A DNA stretch of 64,000 nucleotides from Calonectria ilicicola (lineage: Eukaryota > Ascomycota > Sordariomycetes > Hypocreales > Nectriaceae). The position numbers and the translations under genes were made by a program. Numbering within the stretch: the stretch's first letter is position 1; each line of letters opens with the position of its first letter. The notes beneath the pieces were generated by a model that made no database searches, was not told the DNA's origin, and saw nothing but the letters and a program-made list of their open reading frames with translations. Positions 55,101-64,000 of the stretch are shown here, in pieces. The stretch lies in contig CP085833.1 of NCBI GenBank assembly GCA_020809705.1, forward strand, positions 3,286,001 to 3,350,000, read 5' to 3'.

Positions 55101-56134
55101 CCTCCAGATAGGCACGATAGGTTCCCAGCTCGGTGCTCCCTCCAGGACCCCCAGGAGGAGATGGGGCTGATGGAGTGAAGCTGCCTTCATCGACATCATC
55201 ATATTCTTCCACCTTTTCCTGGAACTCCAATTCCCGGAAAATTGCAAAGCAACGTGGGCCAAATAAAACTGAGAAGCGCTTGTTCCTCTTGGAAATACTC
55301 CTGACATCTTCAGGATTGTCTGCTTCGAGGAGGTTCTTCAAATAAGTATTCAGATTCAAGGGAGCCTGGTATGCCCAGTCCTCAGTTGCAGCTTCGTAAC
55401 GTGTTGGGTCATTAGCTTTAGCCTCCCGGAGAACTCGCAGGATCGCCTCGTGGTCTTGGAGGAGCTTGATCCACCAGGATGGCATGCGGGGTTCTGAAAC
55501 CTCCAATGTGACTTGGAATGTGCACGGTGGTGCTGAGCAGATGAAGTTCTCGCGAGCCAATAGAGGGTAATATTTTGAGTTGTCTTTCCCAATGTTTACC
55601 TCTGAATCCGACCCAGCCCAAACAAGGTGGTGCCAGGGAAACTGGGCATCTCGCATAGGCCACTTGGATTGCTTTGGATTGCAGAGGTCACCAGAATGCG
55701 ACTCGTCCCAAGCCATCTTGAAGACAAAATGAAGATGACAGTCCAAGCACACCGACGAGAGAACCCGGGTCGAAGATGTAGAAAAGCTTTGGTTTCCATT
55801 GATGATCAGCCGGTGCGGGTGCTGCCATGCGTACGGAATGTCTAGTTTCGCTCGCTGTGCTCTCTCGAACAGGTCGCAAGTTGTGAAGTCGTTGTTGATG
55901 AGTTCGTATACCCATCGAGATGGGTGACATCCTGGAACCGGAATCTGATTAGCAGAGTAGCTTCCAAGTAGGAACATGTCAGTACATGCCTGGCATTTCT
56001 CTGCCCGGGGCCAGGTTCGATTTCATGGGGGTTATATTGTGTGGAACAAACTCTCCGGGAGTCGTTCCTGGCAAAGCCGCATATGCGCTACCGTCCAGGT
56101 CCTGTTGGGACCTGAGGTCGTATCGGTTTTCCAT
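52160..56134 (-). CDS. UBP2: Ubiquitin carboxyl-terminal hydrolase, UBP2-like
   Basis: Cysteine deubiquitinase that in yeast trims K63 chains with Rsp5. Secure exons are 55977 (or just above)-54454, 54391-54010 and 53952-52160, joined in frame to about 1230 residues. The catalytic Cys box is '[17 protein letters not shown]' and the His box is '[20 protein letters not shown]', separated by a long insertion as in Ubp2. An N-terminal region holds CxxC pairs ('KCQACTD', '[11 protein letters not shown]'). Translation probably starts at 56134 ('[15 protein letters not shown]'), but that exon is in another frame, and the first splice junction (around 56030-55990) could not be fixed. It is divergent from the hydantoinase-like gene. 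Confidence 0.88.
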
Positions 56135-57458
56135 TTTGTTGTAGAGGTCGGTGGGATGAGGCTGCAAGAATCAAGAAGAGGGCGGAGGTCGGCCAGCGGG
56201 GGCAGAAATTGTGTGGGCAATCCTCCGCGGTGTAACGGGATACTTAAAGCAAGCTCATCAGCATCTGTATGTGTCGGTCGCGGGGAATGTCGGCTTCGTT
56301 GTTTCGCAAGGACGTCGAGGGTATTAATGGAACAGCGGAGAAAATAATGCAGTCTGGAAGGTGGTTCGGAGGCGGAACGTGATTAGTCGTAAAGGCAAAG
56401 GCACTCGATGGTCGAATCAAGAGGGGCCTGTCGCAAGCAAGTGCTCATCGGATCATAGTTCCAGCGCGGGGCGAGCGGTGATAGGCGAGCGATGCACAAG
56501 GCAGCCGTTTAACTATAGTTAGGCAGCCTATAAAGGATGTTGACGTGGACGTTTGTGGCGATTTGGGCTGACGCAGCCTTTCGTTTGATGGTGACGGAGC
56601 TCAAGCTCTCGCCCTAGCATCTCCCCTGCCTTGATGGAGTGCTTGGATTCCACCGCGGGCGGGCGGCAAAGTTGGCGTTTGGTAGCTGAGTCAGCAAGAT
56701 TTAATCGTCATCTTTGGTTACACATGATCCCAGCACGAATGGAAGGAGCCTCTTGCGCAGACCTGAAACTAGAGACAACGCTTCGATTTCATGAGGGGGG
56801 AATCGCTGTTTTTTGCCTGGTTTTCTTTCATTTCATCTTTCTTACCATTATCACTCCTTCAGGGTCAGCGACTCTCAAAAACATCTATTTTCTCACCTGC
56901 AAGCGATCAACCAAATCCCAATGTGCTTCCTGCAGGGCATGCCGAACCGAAGAATTAAAGCTCTGGCCACTAGTCCGCCTTCAGAGGGAGGGGCCTGGGA
57001 TGTTAATTTTAGGTGCTGAGCGCCAGAGTGGGGGGTCCAAACAACAGTGCAGTGGTAGTCATGATCCTGGCTTTATCAATCTATGAGGGCTTAAAGTAAA
57101 CCAGAAACAGGACCCAAATTCCAAGAATCCAGTTTCGTCGCCATCCTGTTTTTTATAAATATACTCTGTAAAAATATAAAAGTTCTTTATTTGGTGCGCA
57201 GTAAACAAATACAATCAACGCGCTCAACCCATAGCAGGGTTCCTGGCTGATTCGTTCATTGATTGATAAGTGCACATCTCGGCTGATGCCCCTACGTCAA
57301 TATCCCCGCCTCGTACGCCGGCATCGGGAACGTCGTACTCGCATCATCATATATCCACAGCTCGTATCCGGTGGTTCATCCTACTTCAATAATTTCGCTT
57401 GTTTCTCTCAAATACAACATACTAGTCTCTTCACAAGTGACCCTGCGCGTGCTCAAAC
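56135..57458. promoter_or_regulatory. Divergent UBP2/hydantoinase promoter region
   Basis: 1.3 kb between the two starts, with no supported ORF. It holds a palindrome flanked by direct repeats at 56499-56528 (listed separately). Confidence 0.5.
56499..56528. repeat. Palindrome flanked by AGGCAGCC direct repeats
   Basis: TAACTATAGTTA (56510-56521) is a perfect 12-bp palindrome. AGGCAGCC lies on both sides (56499-56506 and 56521-56528) in the same direction, 22 bp apart. It is about 370 bp upstream of UBP2. Confidence 0.6.
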
Positions 57459-60400
57459 ATGGCTGACACATTTGGAACACGACGTCTTCGCATAGGTGTT
57501 GATGTTGGAGGAACCAACACAGATGGTGTCATCATTGATCCATTCCAAACATCCTCCATCGACAAGGGCATATTGGCATGGCACAAGGCGCCAACCACGA
57601 CAAATCCCAGCGTTGGAATCGACAATGCCATCACTGCCATGTTCAACTCGGCTAACATCATACCCGAGGATGTAGCAAGTGTTACAATAGGCACAACTCA
57701 CTTTGTCAACGCGGTTGTCGAGAGAGACGCAGCTAGATTGTCTCCCGTAGCTGTCATTCGTCTCTGCGGCCCATTTTCGAAACATATTACGCCTTGCGTA
57801 GACTGGCCAGATGAGATTCGTGATCTGATCCTAGGCCACTACGCATTGCTCAAGGGTGGGTTGGAGGTTGATGGAAACTTGATATCCGATATTGACGAGA
57901 ATGAAATCAAGTCCCAATGCAAGCAAATCAAACAGAAGGGAATCAATAGTGTGGTTGTCATAGGAGTTTTCAGCCCCATCGACACAGTCGAGAAACAGGA
58001 GGAGCGGGCAGCAGATATCATTAGGACAGAAATACCGGGATGCGACGTTGTGTGTTCAAAGGAAGTGGCCAATCTTGGCTTCCTGGAAAGAGAGAATGCT
58101 GCCATTCTCAATGCGTCTATTCTTGCATTCGCTAGAAAAACGATTCGGTCATTCTATCAACCCATCCAAAGACTTGGCTTGAATTGTCCTGTCTTTATTA
58201 CGCAAAACGACGGGACTGTCCTTTCTGGCGAACTTGCTAGCCAATTGCCTATCAAGACCTTCTCTAGTGGACCTACCAACAGTATGAGAGGCGCCGCTTT
58301 CCTAGTTCAAGGCGAACTCAAGGAATCCATGATGGTAGTGGATATTGGAGGTACCACTACCGACGTAGGAATTCTTCTTGCAAACGGGTTCCCTCGTCAA
58401 CAAGCAGCTTACAGTCATCTTTCTGGCGTCAGGATGAACTTTTCTTGTCCAGATATTAAAAGCATTGGTCTTGGCGGTGGTTCCATAATACGAAAGAACA
58501 ATCTTCTCTCGGTCGGCCCAGACAGTGTTGGATACAAGCTTCCAGAAGAATCACTTATATTTGGTGGCAAAGTCTTGACCGCCACTGATTGCGCCGTTCA
58601 AATCAACAAGACTCTCAAAATTGGCGATCCTGAATTGGCTGCTGGCACGTTGACAGAGGGAGAACTAGCCGCATACGAGGCGATCGTAAAGCACAAGCTG
58701 GAAAAGATTATTGACACAATGAAAACAGCTCCAGAAGATATTCCGGTAATTCTTGTCGGAGGAGGCGCCATAATAGCTCCCGGCAAATTAAAAGGAGCAA
58801 GTAAGGTCATTAAACCTCGGTGGTCGGAAGTAGCGAATGCTATTGGAGCTGCCATGGCAAGAGTCAGTGCTGTTGTGGATACGATTAAATCGACCGAAAA
58901 TAAAACAACACAGGATATACTGGAGGACATTAATCAAGAGGCAATTGAAAAGACGGTATCTGCTGGAGCAGCACGGTCTTCAGTATCCGTTGTGGAGCAA
59001 GAGACGCTGCCACTCCAAGTAAGCTTAAGCATGGTTATCATTGCAAACTAATCAGCTAATCTTTCTCCTAGTATGTTGCAAACAAGACTAGGTTCATTGT
59101 TCGTGCATCTGGCGACTTTGACTTTGCTCGGGATGTGCCAAAATCAGTAGATGGAGCGCTCAATGAAAGCCAGGAAATGGACAACTACGAAAAAAAGCCA
59201 AAGGAAGTGGTCTTTACTGAAGACGTCAAACTAAAGGAAGAAGTCGATATTCTTTCCTATCGACCAAACGTCAAGAACCGGGTCTGGTCAATCTCAGAAA
59301 CCGATCTCAAATGGATAGCGACTGGCTGCTACATTCTGGGCACTGGTGGAGGTGGTTCACCCTATTCGCTAATGATTCGAATCAGAACACAACTTCGAAA
59401 TGGTGCCAACATTTGTATTGTTAGCCCCGAAGACCTACCCGACGATGCCCAAGTCGGATGTGGAGGAGGAGCTGGTAGCCCAACAGTGGGAATAGAAAAA
59501 CTCAGTGGTGATGAATTGCAGGAATCGCAAACTGAATTATACAAAATTTGCGATCGGCCAGCAACTCACATGATTTCCGTTGAAATCGGAGGGGCAAACG
59601 GTCTTGGAGGCTTGATTCTAGGGTCCAGCTCCTGTCTGAACATCCCAACTGTTGACGGTGATTGGATGGGAAGAGCATATCCAACAAAATGGCAGACGAC
59701 CCCCGTTGTTTTTAAAGAGCGTGACACTATTTGGTCTCCCATTGCCATGAGCGACGGCAATGGAAACGTGGTTATTATGCCCAAAGCATCCTCAGATGTG
59801 CATGTCGAACGCATAATGCGTGCTGCCTTGAGCGAGATGGGCTCACAAGTAGGAACTGCCGATGCACCAGTAACCGGAGCAGAAACAAAACGTTGGGTCG
59901 TCGAAAACACTCTCTCTCAGTCGTGGAGGATTGGACGAGCAGTGGCTCGAGCACGACAAGAAAATCGACTGGACAATGTGGCAGAAACTATTATACATGA
60001 GTGCGGAGGTCCCGACGCAGGAAAGGTCATATGGAAGGGTAAGATTGTTGGTGTGGAAAGGACATTGAGAAATGGGCACGTCTATGGAGAGTGCATAATT
60101 GAGGGTGCAGATGTCAGAGATGATGAGGATGCGTCTTTGGACAAGCCATCTTCACAGTTTCGAGGTCGCATCAAGATTCCTTTCAAAAACGAGAATATCG
60201 CTGCGCTTCTGATGCACCTAGACCGTAACGAAGAGCGCCAGGAGGATGTGTTGGCCATCGTCCCTGATCTTGTTTCTTGCATTGACACGCAGAGCGGCGA
60301 GGCGATTGGAACGCCCGAGTATCGCTATGGGCTCCTGGTCACTGTACTGGGAATTACAGCGAGTGATAAATGGACTTCTACAGAGCGAGGTATCAAGATT

Positions 60401-60502
60401 GGAGGACCTGAGGCTTTTGGGTTTGGTCACCTCAAGTATTCACCACTGGGCAAGTATACGAAGCCAAAGAGTGTTGTGGACGAGTTTGATGAGTCTACCT
60501 AA
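57459..60502 (+). CDS. Hydantoinase/oxoprolinase-DUF917 fusion protein
   Basis: Two exons, 57459-59018 and 59072-60502 (53-nt intron), give 996 residues. Residues about 1-520 form an ATP-using hydantoinase/oxoprolinase unit with ASKHA-type phosphate loops ('GVDVGGTNTDGV' near 13 and 'VVDIGGTTTDVG' near 296). The second half, from about 600, is a DUF917 domain with a glycine-rich start ('YILGTGGGGSPYS', 'GCGGGAGSPTVG'). In bacteria such proteins are often separate neighbours; here they are one chain, as in other fungi. The exact substrate is unknown: candidates are hydantoin-like rings or 5-oxoproline. No transporter or second catabolic gene is adjacent. The intron falls close to the domain junction. 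Confidence 0.9.
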
Positions 60503-61377
60503 CTTTTGTGCCTATTTATAATAAAATACATCAATTATTACTTGATAGTCATTTTCACTAACTTTTACTTAAAATGCAAGCGCAAACTTGACCTAGTTAA
60601 TGGACAAAGAGCAGGCTCTATTCAAAGGCAGCGTTTTTGTTACTTACATATCATTTCCGTAGCACAAGTGTGCCAAGATAACATATTCTGGTGTGTTAAA
60701 ATTTCTACCAAATATATTAAACAAAAAATACACCTCTTATGATAGAGATAATATATGTACTGTGATAATTTAGGTCTTGCTAATGAACAACTCAATATCA
60801 ATCCCCTCCTACCCTATTGTTGCCGAACCACTTTCCTACTAAACCTACCAACCACCCAGCCAAAATAAAGCCAACTATTGTCATTTTGGTATTTTTTTGA
60901 TATGGTTCTCGGCCTTGTATATTACTTTTGCATATTTTGATCGTTTTATCGTCAAAAGAGAGGGTGAAACGTGCCGAATAAGTGAGGTTGGGCAGGAATC
61001 ACGTTCTTGGATTGTACAGGCGGATTGCATCGACCTGGTTAGGCTAGTAGATTTATCAAATTACATAATATATGTTCATCTTTATTTCATTTACTACTAT
61101 GTTTATCGATTTCGGTCTTAGTAATGAGTGAAAGTGTAAAGGTAGCACTACAAGCTGAACGACTTGTATTCCAAGGTACGTACCCCACTGAACTCCACCG
61201 GAGTTTAGTTTGGCCAGCCCCGCACAACGTCAACTTCTGCAGTTTGCCTCCCAAGACTCCCAACCCCACCCTTCTGCCTCTTCCTCTAAACTAGACATCA
61301 TCATCCACGCCGTTCCATAAAGCAACTCTTACGACTTCACGAAGCGCCTTCTGTTCTTTTTCACATACATATTAGCC
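60503..61377. other. Intergenic stretch, AT-rich
   Basis: 875 bp, strongly AT-rich from 60503 to 61110, turning C/T-rich just before DIB1. No gene supported. Confidence 0.5.
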
Positions 61378-61809
61378 ATGGGTTCCGTTGTGCTTCCTCA
61401 TCTGAACTCAGGCTGGCACGTCGACCAAGCCATCCTCTCAGAGGAAGACCGCCTCGTCGTTATTCGCTTCGGTCGCGACTGGGATCCAGATTGTATGCGC
61501 CAAGATGAAGTCCTGTACAAGATCGCCGACAAGGTCCGAAACTTTGCCGTCATTTACCTTTGCGATATCGACCAAGTCCCCGACTTCAACCAGATGTACG
61601 AGCTTTACGACCCTTGCTCGCTCATGTTCTTCTTCCGCAACAAACACATGATGATCGATTTGGGAACTGGTGACAACAACAAGATCAAGTGGGTGTTGGA
61701 AGATAAGCAAGAACTTATCGACATTTTCGAAACTGTCTACAGAGGAGCAAAGAAGGGTCGTGGTCTTGTGGTGAGCCCCAAAGATTACTCTACCCGACAC
61801 CGCTATTAG
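61378..61809 (+). CDS. DIB1: U4/U6.U5 tri-snRNP protein Dib1 (Dim1)
   Basis: Single exon of 143 residues, exactly the length of yeast Dib1. This thioredoxin-fold protein occupies the centre of the pre-catalytic spliceosome and leaves before activation. Near-invariant family sequence is visible: 'GWHVDQAILSEEDRLVVIRF', 'DWDPDCMRQDEVLYKIA', 'YLCDIDQVPDFNQMYELYDP' and 'SLMFFFRNKHMMIDLGTG'. The absence of introns is notable beside the intron-rich genes around it. The start follows a C/T-rich leader. Confidence 0.98.
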   Translation: MGSVVLPHLNSGWHVDQAILSEEDRLVVIRFGRDWDPDCMRQDEVLYKIADKVRNFAVIYLCDIDQVPDFNQMYELYDPCSLMFFFRNKHMMIDLGTGDNNKIKWVLEDKQELIDIFETVYRGAKKGRGLVVSPKDYSTRHRY

Positions 61810-63622
61810 ACAACGTCCTGGCAAAACAAGCACACGATATTTGGGCTGGCGCAGGCCAAAACGAAAGCCTACATACAGCGCATGTTTCTACGTCATCTTT
61901 CATGCGCGTGTAAGAGAGGCTCACCCCAGTAGCCATGGCTAGGAAGGTCATTCTGTTTGAAGGTTGCAGGCGATTCGACGACAACGCTTTCATCAAATCT
62001 TGTCTCTATTCATGCCTTCGCATGAAGCAAAGTTGGTGAGAATCTTGTGCCTCTGCGGATTTTTTTCTTGATAAGCTCTAATACAAATGGAATAGACGAT
62101 TCTCATCAACCAGAGGATCTCAGTTGCTATCATTTTGTTTATGGTTTGAGATGCCAGGCTCCTTATGTGAGGACCAAGCGAGAAATTTGCGCTCGCAGTC
62201 TTAGCGACGAAAGCACTTCCTTCCCCTCAAAACGTAGTCCGTAAAACCATAATTGCGTAGATTTTCTCCCATTTGACAACAAGTGCAGCATACTCTTAAG
62301 TTCTTTGCCAGCCGCCGATTTTTTGACTGTACTATCCTATTTGATAGGACATATGGCTGCATGCCATAGTGAACTGCAGAAATCCGGCTCAAATCGAATC
62401 AAAGCCCATCTCTGGGCATGTTTCACACCTGTGGTATTCGTTCGTGTTGAGAAGACCAAATCGTCAAAATCGCCAAAGACGAGTTTCATAGTCGACTCAA
62501 GGCTAACGTATTTTGGTTTCGCGCTTGTTTGACCTCTCATTTATCATTTACCCCTCGTAGGTTCACCGATGAAGAACGAGAGTCTTAGCTGCATTGATGG
62601 TTATGGTGCTCCTCAAAGTTATGCGTTTCCAACTGACCGCACACCGTTTTGTGCTGGTATTGTACGGCGGCTGGGGCGAGGATTACTGATTGTTCTTGTT
62701 CAACATACAGGCGCAAGCTGGGTCTAGTTGGCAAAGGAATATCTTTTTAAATATAACTTATTTAGAAATGATATAACTACTGTTATTGACAGAGTATACT
62801 TATTTCAATTTCATCAACAAGCGTGCTCGACTCAGTCTATGATCTAAGGGGAAGCCTCTATTATGATCATCTGAGGAGGACTATTAAATTTGTCCAAGTG
62901 GCTGCATGATAATATTTTTCTTTTCAGTGATTCAAAACTCCTCTCCAAAATACATGGGTTTTGCGGTTCTGGTTTCAGATTCAAATTGAGGAGATCCTGG
63001 GGTTATTGCAGGGTCCCATGGCAGATGATTAAACCTTCAGGGCGAAACAACGTGGTGCGTCAATGCGGGATGAAATCGAAACGAGGCAAATTGAAACGAG
63101 GCGGATTGAAAAAAAACAAAAAAAAAAAAACACGACCAAGAGAACACACCCGGAGAAAAAAAACTTAAAAAAGCGCCAACAGGCCTTTTGGGTTAAAATG
63201 GAATCTACGACGATATTAATTGATTCAATTACTACAAAAAAAAGAATCCTCCCCTAAAAAGAAGCTTGCGATTCACATGTTTCATCTGCTTCAGAAATGA
63301 CGTCGAAGCACACACACCCTTCTCCTCCCACGGCCAAAGTCCTTTAGGAGGGGAGGGGGGGGCTCATGAACCAGGGTCTGTGTGCGTCCCACCCACCGCC
63401 TGTGAGTTCCCACCCCGAATTGGGCCAGGGGAGTCGCAATGCGCATCTTCCGAGCTTCCCCCATGATAGGATAGCTCGAAGGCGTAGTTCCCGAATTGCT
63501 CGTCGTGGGAAAAACGTCACCTCCTCCAAAACCGCCCTGAACGACGCCTCTCGCCTGCTTCCTTTCCCCCCAACTCTCGGCGCATTTCGCCATCGCGCCT
63601 CGCTTCCCCCCCTCGCTCCTCA
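61810..63622. other. Intergenic stretch, no supported gene
   Basis: 1.8 kb with poly-A runs at 63109-63130 and 63151-63170 and a G-run at 63340-63361. Short ORFs only. The last 150 bp are C/T-rich and lead into the next ATG. Confidence 0.5.
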
Positions 63623-64000
63623 ATGGCCACTCCCGCCTCTGCGCGGCCCGACTGGTCTGCCGTGCCTGCCCCCATTCGTGGCCTCTTCGACCTCTTCCCC
63701 CTTCGTGTCTACGGCTCCGAAGCCCTCCCCGTTCGCGCCCCGGCCCTGGTCCGCACCCGCCCGACGCTCTATGTTTTCGTCGCAGAGGAGGATGCTCCTC
63801 TGGGCAGACCGAGTTACAATCCCTCGTGTCTCAAGTGGCAGGTGAGTTCCGAAATAATTTAAAGAAGAAAAAAAAACAAAACAAGAGCTCCCCCCATAAA
63901 TTACACAAAAATCTATATATAGCATCAACGCATGCTGACCAGGTGGTGATGCCGCAGACTGTCTTGAGAATTGCCGGCGTCGACGTCGACATTGTCCCCT
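63623..64000 (+). CDS. SAM35/metaxin-like outer-membrane protein, 5' part
   Basis: First exon 63623-63841 (73 codons) and the start of exon 2 from 63958, cut by the window end. The N-terminal pattern 'PTLYVF' in a 'VRTRPTLYVFVAEED' context, 'GRPSYNPSCLKWQ' and, after splicing, 'TVLRIAGVDVDIVP' matches the fungal Sam35/Tom37-type metaxin proteins of the mitochondrial sorting and assembly machinery, which inserts beta-barrels into the outer membrane. I chose the acceptor at 63957 because it restores the family's 'WQTxLRIAGVD'; an earlier acceptor at 63941 is out of frame with this. The catalytic-like GST fold lies beyond the window. Confidence 0.75.

Noticed and set aside
1..64000. Secondary-metabolite or catabolic gene cluster
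   Set aside because: No polyketide synthase, peptide synthetase, terpene cyclase or pathway-specific regulator; the genes are mainly unrelated housekeeping genes.

Overview
The window is genomic DNA of a filamentous ascomycete, most likely a Sordariomycete and probably Hypocreales. Genes are mostly interrupted by short introns of about 50-60 nt (GTRNGT donors, CTAAC/CTGAC branch motifs). Intergenic spaces are 0.3-2 kb. A full-length FREQUENCY clock protein, a HET-domain protein fragment and single-copy fungal housekeeping genes all point the same way. I see no intact transposon, tRNA gene, CRISPR or prokaryotic signal. All coordinates and splice sites were read by eye; no alignment or search was run.

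Left part (1-21.5 kb): the 3' end of a HET-domain gene converges on the intact DNA polymerase epsilon catalytic subunit. That gene shares a promoter carrying two ACGCGT boxes with COX20. A nuclear protein of unknown function and a SAM-domain protein follow. Next comes a divergent pair made of a Ctr-type copper transporter and a ferric/cupric reductase, which together could form one reductive metal-uptake unit. An aldose 1-epimerase, a HIRIP3-like putative histone chaperone and MDM35 close this part.

Middle part (21.5-45 kb): a 92-residue two-span membrane protein lies only 23 nt upstream of GPI1 (GPI-anchor synthesis). Then come an unknown basic protein, tubulin cofactor C, Mediator subunit 9 and a 5.5 kb stretch without a convincing gene. 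That stretch leads into frq. Its last part looks like a long leader, with a candidate intron that contains tandem GATCGA motifs, a 14-bp palindrome and four upstream ATGs. FRQ itself is 1003 residues, with a second in-frame ATG at codon 103 that matches the short-FRQ start of Neurospora. Downstream are an orphan ORF, a prenylcysteine oxidase-like flavoprotein and a Dal5-type transporter assembled from 13 exons.

Right part (45-64 kb): a mitochondrial LEA-like protein, an uncharacterised seven-span membrane protein with an eight-cysteine ectodomain, a mitochondrial methylglutaconyl-CoA hydratase-like enzyme, the UBP2 deubiquitinase, a fused hydantoinase/oxoprolinase-DUF917 protein, the spliceosomal protein DIB1 and the first exons of a SAM35/metaxin-like protein cut by the window end.

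The genes do not form a metabolic cluster. The parts most worth following up are the frq control region, the GPI1 tandem pair, the copper transporter/reductase pair and the cell-cycle-box palindromes.
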